DNA of 64,000 bases from Alphaproteobacteria bacterium (GTDB taxonomy: Bacteria > Pseudomonadota > Alphaproteobacteria > Caulobacterales > Caulobacteraceae), in assembly GCA_018820205.1 (NCBI GenBank), contig JAHJOK010000020.1, positions 62,001-126,000 on the forward strand, written 5' to 3'. The notes beneath the pieces were generated by a model, which saw nothing but the letters and a program-made list of their open reading frames with translations, did no database searches and was not told the DNA's origin. The number at the start of each line of letters is the position of its first letter. Within the stretch, counting starts at the first letter, position 1. The translations under genes were made by a program, and so were the position numbers. Shown here piece after piece: positions 45,392 through 54,735 of the stretch.

Positions 45392-46468
45392 ATGACCGAC
45401 CTCGCCGCCCTTGAACTCGACCTCATCAACGCCATCGGCGCCGCGACCACCGTAGCCGAGGTCGAAGCGGTGCGCGTCTCCGCGCTCGGCAAGACCGGGA
45501 CCGTCTCCGGCCTGTTGAAGGGCATGGGCGCGATGAGCCCCGACGAACGCCGCGAACAGGGACCGATGATCAACGGCCTGCGCGACCGGGTCACGGCGGC
45601 CATCGCCGCGAAGAAGGCCGAGCTGGAGGCCGCCGAACTGGAGGCCCGCCTGCTGTCCGAGCATGTCGACCTGACCCTGCCGTCGCGCCCGCGTCGCAAG
45701 GGCGGGGTCCATCCGACCATGCAGGTGATGGACGAGATGATCGCCCTGTTCGCCGAAATGGGGTTCGCCGTCGCCGAAGGACCGGACATCGAGGACGATT
45801 TCCACAATTTCACCGCGCTGAACTTTCCGCCCAAGCATCCGGCGCGCGAGACCCACGACACCTTCTTCCTGAAGGCCGATCCCGCGACGGGCGAGAAGAA
45901 GGTGCTGCGCACCCACACCTCGCCGGTTCAGGTCCGGACGATGATGTCGCAGGAACCGCCGATCCGCATCGTCGCGCCGGGGCGCACCTTTCGCAAAGAC
46001 TCCGACGCCACTCACACCCCCATGTTTCACCAGATCGAGGGTCTGGTGATCGGCCGGGACATCCACATGGGCCATCTGAAAACGACGCTGGAAACCTTCG
46101 TTGCGCGGTTCTTCGAGCTGGACGGCGTCGACGCCCGGTTCCGGCCGCACCATTTCCCCTTCACCGAGCCGTCGGCGGAAATGGACATCCGCTGCGATCG
46201 TTCGGGCGGAAAGCTGGTCTTGAACGAGGGCGCCGACTGGCTGGAAATCCTGGGCTGCGGGATGGTGCATCCCAACGTCCTGCGGTCGTGCGGTATCGAC
46301 CCGGACGAATGGCAGGGGTTCGCCTTCGGCATGGGCGTGGACCGGATGGCGATGCTGAAATACGGCGTGCCCGACCTGCGTCCCATGTTCGAGGCCGATG
46401 TGCGCTGGCTGGCCCACTACGGGTTCTCGGCATTCGCCGCGCCCAATCCGGCCTCGGGCCTGAGCTGA
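45392..46468 (+). CDS. pheS: Phenylalanyl-tRNA synthetase alpha subunit
   Basis: A 358-residue class II aminoacyl-tRNA synthetase subunit. The N-terminal coiled coil (residues 1-95) precedes the catalytic core: [53 protein letters not shown] (about 109-160), motif 2 [27 protein letters not shown], and motif 3 [21 protein letters not shown]. It is separated from pheT by a 130-residue unknown, whereas pheS and pheT are usually adjacent. Confidence 0.97.
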   Translation: MTDLAALELDLINAIGAATTVAEVEAVRVSALGKTGTVSGLLKGMGAMSPDERREQGPMINGLRDRVTAAIAAKKAELEAAELEARLLSEHVDLTLPSRPRRKGGVHPTMQVMDEMIALFAEMGFAVAEGPDIEDDFHNFTALNFPPKHPARETHDTFFLKADPATGEKKVLRTHTSPVQVRTMMSQEPPIRIVAPGRTFRKDSDATHTPMFHQIEGLVIGRDIHMGHLKTTLETFVARFFELDGVDARFRPHHFPFTEPSAEMDIRCDRSGGKLVLNEGADWLEILGCGMVHPNVLRSCGIDPDEWQGFAFGMGVDRMAMLKYGVPDLRPMFEADVRWLAHYGFSAFAAPNPASGLS

Positions 46469-46504
46469 CATCCCTTCCTGATTTTCGCGACGCGGACTGA
46501 TCCC

Positions 46505-46897
46505 ATGACAATGCCCTATCGTCCCCCCGGCGACCTGACCGCCGAAACGTTCGAGAACGTCGACATCACCCTGACCGAGATGTTCGTCGCCCTGCTGCGC
46601 AAGGGTCAGACGTCCATCGACGGCCGTCGGTTCGTCAACTGCCGGTTCCAGGGACCGGCCGTGCTGCTGTCGATCGAGGGCAACACGTTCGACAGCGTCA
46701 ACTTCGGCTTTACCGACGGCGATATCGCCAGTCTGATCCTGAGGCAGGGCTCGCCGACGCGGGTCGTCGGCGCCATCGGCATGCGCCACTGCGTCTTCGA
46801 ACGCTGCGAGTTCTTCGGCATCGGCTTCACCGGGCCCGAGGAATTCCTTCAGACCATCCTCGATCTGGATCCGGACAAGGCCGGCGGCGCGGCATGA
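46505..46897 (+). CDS. Hypothetical protein between pheS and pheT
   Basis: A 130-residue cytosolic-looking protein. The N-terminal third is helical ([26 protein letters not shown]); the rest has strand-like steps with buried Phe and Cys ([55 protein letters not shown]), resembling a right-handed beta helix of the pentapeptide type. It overlaps pheT by four bases (ATGA) and follows pheS by 36, so it is translated with the synthetase. No assigned family. Its role could be linked to the synthetase or be only positional. Confidence 0.8.
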   Translation: MTMPYRPPGDLTAETFENVDITLTEMFVALLRKGQTSIDGRRFVNCRFQGPAVLLSIEGNTFDSVNFGFTDGDIASLILRQGSPTRVVGAIGMRHCVFERCEFFGIGFTGPEEFLQTILDLDPDKAGGAA

Positions 46898-49323
46898 AAT
46901 TCACCCTGTCCTGGTTGAAGGACCACCTCGACACCCCGGCCTCGATCACCGAAATCGCCGATGCCATGACGATGGCCGGGCTGGAGGTCGAACATGTCGC
47001 CGATCCGGCCGCGGCCCTGGCCCCGTTCACGGTCGCCCGGATCGTGGAGGCGGTTCAGCACCCCAACGCCGACCGGCTGCAGGTCTGTCAGGTCGAGACC
47101 GTCGACGGGATGAAGGAGATCGTCTGCGGCGCCCCGAACGCACGCGCCGGCCTGACGACGATCTACGCCCCCATCGGCGCCTATGTGCCTGGGCTGGGCG
47201 TGACCCTGGTCGAGAAGCCGGTGCGCGGCGTGGTGTCCAACGGCATGCTGTGTTCGGCGGCCGAGCTGCAACTGGCCGACGAGGCGGACGGGATTCAGGA
47301 ACTGCCGCCGGAAATCCCGGTCGGAACGCCGGTGGCCCGACTGTTCGGCGCCGAACCTGTCATCGATTTCGAGGTGACGCCGAACCGGCCAGACTGGCTG
47401 GGCGTCGCCGGGATCGCGCGCGACCTGTCGGCGGCGGGCGTGGGCTCGCTGAAGCATTTCGACATTGCCGTCGTGCGCGGCGGCTTCCCGTCGCCGATCT
47501 CGGTGCGGCTGGAGGCCCCCGAAATGTGCCCGGTGTTCGCCGGGCGTGTGATCCGGGGGGTCAAGAACGGCCCATCGCCCGAGTGGCTGCAACGGCGGCT
47601 GACCGCCATCGGCCTGCGCTCGATCAACCGGCTGGTCGATGTGACCAACCTGATCGCCTATGATCGCGCGCGGCCTCTGCACGTCTACGATCTGGCCAAA
47701 CTGGTGGGCGACGAGATTGTGGTTCGGGCCGGTCAGGTCTCGGCCGAAACCGGCGAGCACGAGCATCTGATCGCCCTGGACGGCAAGACCTACACCGTCG
47801 ATCCCACGATGTGCGTCATCGCCGACGCGGGCGGTGAGCGCCCCATCGGCCTGGGCGGCGTGATGGGCGGGGACTCGACCGGTTGCGACGAGGCGACCAC
47901 CGATGTCTTCCTCGAATCCGCCTGGTTCGATCCCATCGTCACGGCCCAGACCGGCCGCACCCTGACCATCAACTCCGACGCCCAGTACCGGTTCGCGCGC
48001 GGCGTCGATCCGGCCTCGGTCGTGCCGGGGATCGAACTGGCCACCCGGCTGATCCTGGACCTGTGCGGCGGCGAGCCGTCCGAGATCATGTTGGCGGGCG
48101 AACACCCGGCCAGTCCGGCGCCGATCGCCTTCGACCCCGCCTATGTGAAGCGACTGTCGGGCATGGACCTGCCGGACGACCGGATCGGGACCATCCTGGG
48201 TCAGCTGGGCTTTCAGATCACGGCCGGCGGTGCGGGACAGGTCGAGCCCTGGACGGTGACCCCGCCGTCGTGGCGTCGCGACGTCGACGGCAAGGCGGAT
48301 CTGGTCGAGGAGGTCGCCCGCATCCAGGGCTTCCAGCATCTGCCCGACGCGCCGCTACCGGATCAGGGATCGCCTTCGAAAGGCGTGCTCAGCCCGCGCC
48401 AGACCCGCGTGCGGATCGCCCGCCGGGCATTGGCGGCACTGGGCTATGCCGAGGCCGTCACCTGGTCGTTCACCCGCCGCGACATCGCGAGCCTGTTCGG
48501 GGGCGGCGACGATCGACTGGTGGTCGACAATCCGATCGCATCGGACCTGGACTGCATGCGCCCCTCCGTCCTGCCGAACCTGATCCAGGCGGCGGCGAGG
48601 AACGCCGCGCGCGGCCACGCGGACGTGGCCCTGTTCGAGATCGGCCCGATCTATCTGGGCGACCAGCCGGGCGATCAGCGCACGGTGATCGCAGGCCTGG
48701 TCAGCGATCGCGCGCCGCGCCACTGGGGCGGTCCGGGCGAGGACGCCCTGTTCGCGCTGAAGGCCGACCTGATGAACGTGCTGGACGCCATCGGCGCGCC
48801 GGTCGCCTCGCTGCAACTGGCGCAAGGGGCCAACCGCGAATGGTGGCATCCCGGCCGTTCGGCCCGGCTGCAACTGGGCCCCAAGACCGTCATCGCCGAG
48901 TTCGGCGCCGTCCACCCGCGCGTGCTGAAAGCGCTCGACGCCGACGGGCCGATGCTGGCCTTCGAGATCGTACTGGACGCCGTGCCGGAACCGCGCGCCA
49001 AGGCCGGGGCGACCAAGGCGCGCGGGGTCGCCGACCTGCCCAACCTGATGCCCCTGACCCGCGACTTCGCCTTCGTGACGCCGGACGATCGGCCCACCGG
49101 CGACCTGGTCCGGGCCGTGCAGGGGGCCGACAAGGCCCTGATCGCCGAGGTGCGGGTGTTCGACGTCTATCGTGGCGCGGGCGTGCCGGAAGGGTCGAAA
49201 TCGGTGGCGCTCGAGGTGGTCGTGCAGCCGCGCGAGGCGACCCTGACAGAGGCCGAAATCGAGGCCCTGTCGGTCAAGGTCGTGTCGGCGGCGCAAAAGC
49301 TGGGCGCGACGCTCCGCGGCTGA
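46894..49323 (+). CDS. pheT: Phenylalanyl-tRNA synthetase beta subunit
   Basis: An 809-residue subunit with all domains. N-terminal [32 protein letters not shown], a tRNA-binding (EMAP-like) domain at about 40-150 ([32 protein letters not shown]), B3/B4 editing domain around 210-390, B5 around 400-475, a catalytic-like domain, and a C-terminal anticodon-binding FDX-ACB domain ([28 protein letters not shown]... to the end). Coupled to the preceding unknown by a four-base overlap. Confidence 0.97.
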   Translation: MKFTLSWLKDHLDTPASITEIADAMTMAGLEVEHVADPAAALAPFTVARIVEAVQHPNADRLQVCQVETVDGMKEIVCGAPNARAGLTTIYAPIGAYVPGLGVTLVEKPVRGVVSNGMLCSAAELQLADEADGIQELPPEIPVGTPVARLFGAEPVIDFEVTPNRPDWLGVAGIARDLSAAGVGSLKHFDIAVVRGGFPSPISVRLEAPEMCPVFAGRVIRGVKNGPSPEWLQRRLTAIGLRSINRLVDVTNLIAYDRARPLHVYDLAKLVGDEIVVRAGQVSAETGEHEHLIALDGKTYTVDPTMCVIADAGGERPIGLGGVMGGDSTGCDEATTDVFLESAWFDPIVTAQTGRTLTINSDAQYRFARGVDPASVVPGIELATRLILDLCGGEPSEIMLAGEHPASPAPIAFDPAYVKRLSGMDLPDDRIGTILGQLGFQITAGGAGQVEPWTVTPPSWRRDVDGKADLVEEVARIQGFQHLPDAPLPDQGSPSKGVLSPRQTRVRIARRALAALGYAEAVTWSFTRRDIASLFGGGDDRLVVDNPIASDLDCMRPSVLPNLIQAAARNAARGHADVALFEIGPIYLGDQPGDQRTVIAGLVSDRAPRHWGGPGEDALFALKADLMNVLDAIGAPVASLQLAQGANREWWHPGRSARLQLGPKTVIAEFGAVHPRVLKALDADGPMLAFEIVLDAVPEPRAKAGATKARGVADLPNLMPLTRDFAFVTPDDRPTGDLVRAVQGADKALIAEVRVFDVYRGAGVPEGSKSVALEVVVQPREATLTEAEIEALSVKVVSAAQKLGATLRG

Positions 49324-49430
49324 TCCCCGGTAAGGATCGGTTAACCGCAACGCCCCAAGGCTGCCGCAAAACCCGGTGACGCTATTGATCTCGCCCGCGC
49401 CGCCGGCGACCAGCTACGGGGACTTTCGCC

Positions 49431-50045
49431 ATGCACCGCCGCCACCTGATCCAGACCGGTCTCGCCGCCGCCGCGACTGCCGGGCTGTCCGCCTGCGCGA
49501 CCGGCCCGCGCCAGCCGACCGAGCCGAACTATCCGATCGCTTCGGACGCCGACGCCCAGGCCTATACCGCCGACGAACTGGTCGCCGCCGGGTCGCGCGA
49601 ACTGGGCATCGCGGCCGAGGCCATGGGCGCGGCGATCGAACGGATCTTCGCCGACCAGGGCGACCGCCCCACCGCCTATATCGCGGGGGAAGAGGCCGCC
49701 GGCGCCGCCGTGATCGGCCTGCGCTATGGCCGCGGCGCCCTGCACATGAAGGATCACTCCGCGTCGCAGGAGGTGTTCTGGCAGGGCACCTCGATCGGCT
49801 GGGACGTCGGCGGCAACGCCAGCCGGGTCTTCACCCTGGTCTATGGCCTGTATGCGCCCGACGCCATCTATCGCCGCTATCCGGGGGTGGAGGGCACCGC
49901 CTATCTGATCGGCGGCGTGGGCGTGAACTACCAGCGCGCGGACGGCATCGTCCTGGCCCCGGTGCGCACCGGCGTCGGCCTGCGCCTGGGCGCCAACGTC
50001 GGCACCATGGCCTACAGCCGTCAGAGGAACCTGCTGCCGTTCTAA
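49431..50045 (+). CDS. eipA: EipA-family envelope protein (DUF1134)
   Basis: A 204-residue exported protein of the DUF1134 family; in Brucella EipA maintains envelope integrity and is needed for virulence. Signal GLAAAATAGLSACAT contains a lipobox-like LSAC, so it may be lipid-anchored. The domain is highly recognisable: HMKDHSASQEVFWQGTSIGWDVGGNASRVFTLVYGLYAPDAIYRRYPGVEGTAYLIGGVGVNYQR (about 104-170). It is 107 bases downstream of pheT, convergent with hisN. Confidence 0.9.
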   Translation: MHRRHLIQTGLAAAATAGLSACATGPRQPTEPNYPIASDADAQAYTADELVAAGSRELGIAAEAMGAAIERIFADQGDRPTAYIAGEEAAGAAVIGLRYGRGALHMKDHSASQEVFWQGTSIGWDVGGNASRVFTLVYGLYAPDAIYRRYPGVEGTAYLIGGVGVNYQRADGIVLAPVRTGVGLRLGANVGTMAYSRQRNLLPF

Positions 50046-50059
50046 ACGGCGGTTGGCGG

Positions 50060-50845
50060 CTAGTTGGTCCCACGCCGGAACGCCACCAGGGCCTGTTCCC
50101 GGACCCGGGGATCGCCGACCGCGATGATGCGTCCGTCTCCGGTCACCGGGCCGCCGCGCCAGTCGGTGACCTCGCCCCCCGCCGCCTCGACCACCGGGAT
50201 CAGGGCCGACCAGTCCCAGACCTTCAGGCCCGTCTCGGCCACCATGTCGATCCGTCCCATGGCCAGCATGGCGTAGGCGTAGGCGTCGCAGCCGTAGCGG
50301 GCCAGCCGCGCGGCCGCCATCACCTGGGTCCAGGCCCCCAGTTCGGGGGCGGTGAAGATTTCGGGGGCAGTCGTGGCTATGACCGCGTCGGTCAACCGTT
50401 CGCATGCCCGCACCCGGATCGTGCGGGTGTCGCCCCGGCTCATCAGCGCGGCGCCCGAAGGCCCGCCCAGGAACAGTTCGCCGATGTACGGCTGGGCGAT
50501 GGCGCCGACGGTGGATCGTCCACCGACCGAGAGTGCAATCAGGGTCGTCCACAACGGCAGGCCGGCGATGAAGGCGCGCGTCCCGTCGATGGGGTCCAGG
50601 ATCCAGACGTGTTCTGCGTCCGGCCGGTCTTCTCCATACTCCTCGCCGATAACCCCGTGGTCGGGATACCGGCTGGCGATCAGTCGCCGGATGGCGGCTT
50701 CCGCCTCCTTGTCCGCCTGGGTGACCGGATCGAAGGCGCCGGGCCCGGCCTTGTTCTCTTCGGCGTAGTCGCCTCTGAAGAACTGCAGGGTCACCTTGGC
50801 GGCCTCGGCGGCCAGCTCCACGGCGAAGGATTCAAACTCGGTCAT
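50060..50845 (-). CDS. hisN: Inositol-phosphatase-type histidinol-phosphatase
   Basis: A 261-residue Mg-dependent phosphatase. Motifs: GVIGEEYGED (Glu), WILDPIDGTRAF (Asp-x-x-Asp, near residue 84-90) and the late KVWDWSALIPVVEAAGG (WDxxA-like, near 208). The set agrees with alphaproteobacterial HisN, which dephosphorylates histidinol phosphate; an inositol-1-phosphatase role is less likely from the sequence pattern. The start is ATG at 50845. Two structured repeats lie between it and the next gene on the same strand. Confidence 0.85.
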   Translation of the reverse strand: MTEFESFAVELAAEAAKVTLQFFRGDYAEENKAGPGAFDPVTQADKEAEAAIRRLIASRYPDHGVIGEEYGEDRPDAEHVWILDPIDGTRAFIAGLPLWTTLIALSVGGRSTVGAIAQPYIGELFLGGPSGAALMSRGDTRTIRVRACERLTDAVIATTAPEIFTAPELGAWTQVMAAARLARYGCDAYAYAMLAMGRIDMVAETGLKVWDWSALIPVVEAAGGEVTDWRGGPVTGDGRIIAVGDPRVREQALVAFRRGTN

Positions 50846-50901
50846 GAGCGGAGGGCATACAGACGCCGCCCCCTCGCGTCATCAACGACCCGTCACGAAA
50901 C

Positions 50902-50991
50902 GCGCTCAAGCAGCGCGCGACCGCGTCGCGAGCGGTAGCGCCCCTAAGAATGCGCTCAAGCAGCGAGGATCCGCGAGCCGGGCGTTAGCGC
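50902..50991 (+). repeat. CAAGCAG structured element, copies 2 and 3 (40 nt each, tandem)
   Basis: Copy at 50902-50941: outer GCGCT/AGCGC, CAAGCAG, CGC, inner GCGAC-CGC-GTCGC, GAGCGGT. Copy at 50952-50991: same outer stem, CAAGCAG, CGA, inner GGATC-CGC-GAGCC (one A-G mismatch), GGGCGTT. The spacing between copies is ten bases. They fill the 154-base gap between hisN and the XRE gene. Relative to those minus-strand genes they are in reverse orientation. Confidence 0.75.
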
Positions 50992-50999
50992 CCTTGAAA

Positions 51000-51386
51000 T
51001 CAGGAAGGCGAAACTTCGCCTTCCGTGTGAAGCGATTTCGCCAGGTCCAGAAGACGGCGGCGCGGACGCTCGCCCAGCTGGTAATAGGCCTGGATCAGGT
51101 CGAGAGTTTCCTTCCTGGAAAACATCTCCCCGCCATTGGCGTTGGCGGTCTCCTTGCGTTCGATGGCCTCGGCCAGACCGTCGTAGAAATAGCTGATCGG
51201 CGTTTCCAGCGCCTCGGACAGCTGCCACAGGCGCGCCGCCGAGATGCGGTTGGCGCCGCATTCGTATTTCTGGATCTGCTGAAAGCGGATGCCGACCTGA
51301 ACGGCCAGCTGCTGCTGGGTCAGGCCCAGCAGGCGACGACGGCGGCGCAGACGCCTGCCCAGATGAAGATCGATATCGGTGGCCAT
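51000..51386 (-). CDS. XRE-family transcriptional regulator
   Basis: A 128-residue regulator with a Cro/CI-type helix-turn-helix at residues 8-65: [62 protein letters not shown]. The remaining half is helical (ETLDLIQAYYQLGERPRRRLLDLAKSLH). This is a common alphaproteobacterial single-domain type without ligand or protease domain. AAGGGG precedes the ATG. Targets unknown. Upstream a divergent gene for a small membrane protein starts 190 bases away. Confidence 0.9.
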   Translation of the reverse strand: MATDIDLHLGRRLRRRRRLLGLTQQQLAVQVGIRFQQIQKYECGANRISAARLWQLSEALETPISYFYDGLAEAIERKETANANGGEMFSRKETLDLIQAYYQLGERPRRRLLDLAKSLHTEGEVSPS

Positions 51387-51576
51387 TGCCCAGTCCCCTT
51401 GTGCTGCGGGCTGTGCCGAAACGGCACGGCTCGCCTGGGACGTCGCAACGACCGTGCCGACTTCTCGTGACGGGCGAGCGACGGCGAACGCGGTTCGGTC
51501 TGGCCATTCTCAGCCTCGACGCAACCTAGGCCGTTCCAGAGCATTATCCCGGCCTCTGCTTTGGAAGGACACCTCA

Positions 51577-51819
51577 ATGAATATTCTGTTCTGGATCATC
51601 GTCGGCATCATCGCCGGCTTTCTCGCCGAGAAGATCATGGGCCGTAACCACGGCCTGCTGACGAACCTGATCGTCGGCATCGTCGGCGCCGTGATCGGCG
51701 GCTTCATCGCCAATGCGCTGGGCTTCGCCTGGGGCGGCTGGATCGGTTCGACCATCGTCGCCACCCTCGGCGCCGTGATCCTGCTGTTCCTGCTGGGACT
51801 GGTGAAGCGCCGCGCCTGA
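51577..51819 (+). CDS. GlsB/YeaQ/YmgE-family small membrane protein
   Basis: An 80-residue protein with three membrane segments (ILFWIIVGIIAGFLAEKIM, LIVGIVGAVIGGFIANALGF, STIVATLGAVILLFLLGLV) and the Gly-rich loops of the transglycosylase-associated/GlsB family, often induced by general stress. GGAAGGA precedes the ATG. Function not known in detail. Confidence 0.9.
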   Translation: MNILFWIIVGIIAGFLAEKIMGRNHGLLTNLIVGIVGAVIGGFIANALGFAWGGWIGSTIVATLGAVILLFLLGLVKRRA

Positions 51820-51843
51820 TCGGCCGCGCATTTCGCAACGACG

Positions 51844-51870
51844 AGGGGCGGCCTGCGGGTCGCCCCTTTT
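51844..51870. terminator. Bidirectional terminator
   Basis: AGGGGCG pairs with CGCCCCT around a GC-rich loop, followed by TTTTGCG on the plus strand. It lies between the ends of the GlsB-like gene (25 bases away) and the convergent dehydrogenase (13 bases). Confidence 0.8.
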
Positions 51871-51882
51871 GCGTTTCGGCCG

Positions 51883-52869
51883 CTACAGCATCGCCGGGAT
51901 GACCCGGTCCGGAGGGCGGTGGCCGTTCTGATGGGTCATGATGTTGGCGATCACCCGGTCCCCCATGTCCTGTCGCGCCTCCAGCGTCGCCGACCCCAGA
52001 TGCGGGAGCAGCACCACATTGGCATGGCCGATCAGGCCGGGATGGATGGCGGGCTCGTTCTCGTAGACATCCAGGCCGACCCCCGCCAGCGCGCGCCGGG
52101 CCACGGCGTCCGAAAGCGCCGCCTCGTCGATCAGTTCGCCACGCGCCGTGTTGATCAGGATGGCGTGGGGTTGAAGCAGCCCCAGTCGCCGCGACGACAA
52201 CAGGTGATGGGTGTCTTTGGTGGCCGGGCAGTTCAGGCTGATGACGTCCATCCGCGCCAGCATCTGGTCCAGATCGTCCCAATAGGTGGCGCCCAGTTCT
52301 TCCTCGATACGGGGGCTGACGGCCTTTCTGTTGTGATAGTGGACCTGCATCCCGAAGGCGCGGGCGCGGCGGGCGAGAGCCTGACCGATCCGGCCCATGC
52401 CGACGATGCCCAGCCGTTTGCCCCACAGCTTGCGTCCGCACATCCAGGTCGGGGTCCAGCCCTCGAATTTTCCCTCGGCGATCACCTGGGCGCCTTCGAC
52501 GATTCTGCGGCTGACGGCCAGGATCAGGCTCATGGCCATGTCGGCGGTGTCCTCGGTCAGGACGCCGGGCGTATTGGTGACGATGATCTGACGAGCGACG
52601 GCGGCGTCGATGTCGATGTGATCCACCCCGGCCCCGAAATTGGCGATCATCTTCAGCTGGTCGCCGGCCCCGGCGATCAGGCCGGCGTCGATCACATCGG
52701 TGATGGTGGGGACCAGAACGTCGGCGCGTTGCACCGCCGCCTCCAGCGCCGCCCGGTCGAACGGAACGTCCTTCAGGTTCAGCTCGGCGTCGAACAGCTC
52801 GCGCATACGGGTTTCGACCGCGTCGGGCAGTCTTCTGGTTAAGACGACCTTAAGCCTGGGGTTGGACAT
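51883..52869 (-). CDS. D-isomer-specific 2-hydroxyacid dehydrogenase (glyoxylate reductase-like)
   Basis: A 328-residue NAD(P)-dependent dehydrogenase. The substrate domain flanks a Rossmann domain with KRLGIVGMGRIGQALARRARAFGMQVHYHNR (about 147-177), catalytic Arg in INTARGELIDEAAL, Glu in DVYENEP, and His in LLPHLGSATLEAR. The pattern is nearest to glyoxylate/hydroxypyruvate reductases. It is divergent from the SH3 protein gene, 58 bases away. Confidence 0.88.
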   Translation of the reverse strand: MSNPRLKVVLTRRLPDAVETRMRELFDAELNLKDVPFDRAALEAAVQRADVLVPTITDVIDAGLIAGAGDQLKMIANFGAGVDHIDIDAAVARQIIVTNTPGVLTEDTADMAMSLILAVSRRIVEGAQVIAEGKFEGWTPTWMCGRKLWGKRLGIVGMGRIGQALARRARAFGMQVHYHNRKAVSPRIEEELGATYWDDLDQMLARMDVISLNCPATKDTHHLLSSRRLGLLQPHAILINTARGELIDEAALSDAVARRALAGVGLDVYENEPAIHPGLIGHANVVLLPHLGSATLEARQDMGDRVIANIMTHQNGHRPPDRVIPAML

Positions 52870-52927
52870 AGGAGCCTTGGGTTTTCACGGGCGCGGACGT
52901 GCGTCCGAGCGGAACGGGTCGACGCCG

Positions 52928-53512
52928 GTGTCTAGCAAGTCTCAGCCAAGCCGCCAAAGCCTGACGCGCCGGATCGGCGTTGTCCTGGTCCTAGTCGGCC
53001 TGGGCGTCGTCTCGAGCGCCGGCGCCACCATGCCGGACGGCCGGCCGACGCCGACGGGGCTGGAGGTGCCGCGCTGGCTGACCCTGAAGTCTTCGCAGGT
53101 GCGCGCGCGCCAGGGGCCGGGCCTCGATTATCGCATCCTGTGGGAATACCGCGCGGCCGGTCTGCCGGTCCAGGTGATCGCCGAGACCCGCGAATGGCGC
53201 AAGGTCTGCGACCCGGAAGGCTCCGTCGCCTGGGTCCACCGCAGCGTGGTCTCGGGCCGCCGCGGCGCCTTCAACGCCTCGCTGGACGAGGTTCCCGTCC
53301 ATTCCCATCGCTCGGAAGACTCGGACGTGAAGGCCCGGTTTTCCGCCCGGTCGGTGATCGCCCTGGACGACTGCAACGACGGCTGGTGCGAGTTGCGGGC
53401 CAGAAAGCTGCGCGGCTGGGTGGCTCAGGGGTCGGTGTTCGGAACCCAGACCCGGCTTCTGTGCGACGCCTCGCGGCCCGCTGGCGAAGCGCCCGAGCCT
53501 CGATCCCGCTGA
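52928..53512 (+). CDS. Exported SH3-domain protein
   Basis: A 194-residue exported protein with a signal sequence (RRIGVVLVLVGLGVVSSAGA) and two bacterial SH3-like repeats: PRWLTLKSSQVRARQGPGLDYRILWEYRAAGLPVQVIAETREWRKVCDPEGSVAWVHRSVVSG and KARFSARSVIALDDCNDGWCELRARKLRGWVAQGSVFG. Such domains often bind peptidoglycan. I take the GTG at 52928 as the start since no ATG fits before the signal; the ribosome binding site is weak (GGA). Ends Pro/Arg-rich. Confidence 0.82.
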   Translation: MSSKSQPSRQSLTRRIGVVLVLVGLGVVSSAGATMPDGRPTPTGLEVPRWLTLKSSQVRARQGPGLDYRILWEYRAAGLPVQVIAETREWRKVCDPEGSVAWVHRSVVSGRRGAFNASLDEVPVHSHRSEDSDVKARFSARSVIALDDCNDGWCELRARKLRGWVAQGSVFGTQTRLLCDASRPAGEAPEPRSR

Positions 53513-53604
53513 GGCGACCCGAATTCGTGACCGTCAATTGTCTGACACCCGACAGACCATCGCCGATCGCCGTTCTAGCCTTTCCCGGAGAAGGGGAGGC
53601 TGGC

Positions 53605-53808
53605 GTGGCGATCTATCAATTTGTTTTCCTGAACGGATCGGGCGCGTCACCCGCGCTGGACCTTGTCGACTGCGACGACGACACGGCCGCGATCGCGCTC
53701 GCCTCGCGCGGCCTGGCGGATCATGCGACCTGTGTCGGCGTCGAAATTTTCGCCAGCGACCGCCTGGTCATGCGAACCACGGGAATCGCGGCGCCCCGCT
53801 CCGATTGA
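53605..53808 (+). CDS. Small hypothetical protein (DUF6894-like)
   Basis: A 67-residue protein (M)AIYQFVFLNGSGASPALDLVDCDDDTAAIALASRGLADH..., shaped like the short DUF6894-type proteins common in alphaproteobacteria, though the match is loose. The GTG start has an excellent GGGGAGG five bases upstream, which supports the call. It is 109 bases before the Crp/Fnr gene and in the same direction. Function unknown. Confidence 0.65.
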   Translation: MAIYQFVFLNGSGASPALDLVDCDDDTAAIALASRGLADHATCVGVEIFASDRLVMRTTGIAAPRSD

Positions 53809-53917
53809 TCGCCTTTGCGGTCGCAACTCTGTTAAGCTGACCGACGGGCCAGCGCCTCACTCCGTAAACGTCGGATTTCGACGGACGGGGCCTCTCGCCT
53901 TCCCCCATACGGCGAAG

Positions 53918-54640
53918 ATGCCACCGGCTCCGCTTCGCAACCATTTGATCGACAATCTGAGTTTCGAGGATCGGAAGGCCGTGCTTGCGGCGTCTTCGCC
54001 GTTCGCCTTTGCGCTCGGCCACGACTTCTTCGACGCGGGCGATCTGGTCACCCATCTGTATTTCATCGAGAGCGGCATCGTTTCGGCCGTTGCGGTGATG
54101 GAGGATGGCCGCACGGTCGAGGCCTATATGGTCGGCTGCGAGGGCGTGACCAGTCCGACGGCCGCCTTCGCCCCCGCCCACACCTATTCCCGCCTGACCT
54201 GCCAGGCGGCCGGGGTGGCCCGACGGGTTGAGGCCGGCCGGTTCCGGAGCCTGATGGAACAACGGCCGGCCCTGCGAGAGACCGTCGCCCAGTACGGCGC
54301 CACGATTCAGAACGAACTGGAGCAGTCTGCGGCCTGCAACGCCCTGCACCGCGCCGACCAGCGGTTCGCCAAATGGCTGTTGCGGTCCTACGACCGGGTC
54401 GCAAGCGACACCCTGCACCTGACCCAGGAATATCTGGCCAGCATGCTGGGATCGCAGCGCACGACGGTCAACGAGGTGGCCCAGGAACTGCAGCGTCTGG
54501 GGGCCATCACCTATTCGCGCGGCCGCGTCACCGTCGTCGACCGCGACGTCCTCGAGCGCGTCGCCTGCGAATGCTACGCCCTGGGCCAGAGGTTCACGTC
54601 CGTGGCCCCGACCCCTGACGATCAGACGCAACGCAGTTGA
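53918..54640 (+). CDS. Crp/Fnr-family transcriptional regulator
   Basis: A 240-residue regulator. The cyclic-nucleotide-binding-like domain covers about 1-130 (FFDAGDLVTHLYFIESGIVSAVAVMEDGRTVEAYMVGCEGV), and the HTH_Crp domain about 150-220 (TLHLTQEYLASMLGSQRTTVNEVAQELQRLGAITYSRGRVTVVDRDVLE). The N-domain lacks the RxA motif for cAMP and the Fnr cysteine cluster, so it may sense another cue. It lies directly upstream of fabA (95 bases) in the same direction, which makes control of the fab genes worth testing. The start ATG has only a weak site. Confidence 0.88.
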   Translation: MPPAPLRNHLIDNLSFEDRKAVLAASSPFAFALGHDFFDAGDLVTHLYFIESGIVSAVAVMEDGRTVEAYMVGCEGVTSPTAAFAPAHTYSRLTCQAAGVARRVEAGRFRSLMEQRPALRETVAQYGATIQNELEQSAACNALHRADQRFAKWLLRSYDRVASDTLHLTQEYLASMLGSQRTTVNEVAQELQRLGAITYSRGRVTVVDRDVLERVACECYALGQRFTSVAPTPDDQTQRS

Positions 54641-54735
54641 CGGTCCGGCCCCGTCGTGTAACCCCGGCGCAACACAGGGGCTGAAGCCGCGCGCAGGCGC
54701 GTCGGGCCCCTAGACGATCGCCGGAGTTCGCGCCC

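Noticed and set aside
50902-50991. Tandem copies as a small CRISPR array
   Set aside because: The units are joined by only ten bases, differ in sequence in a pairing-preserving way, occur singly elsewhere, and there are no cas genes.
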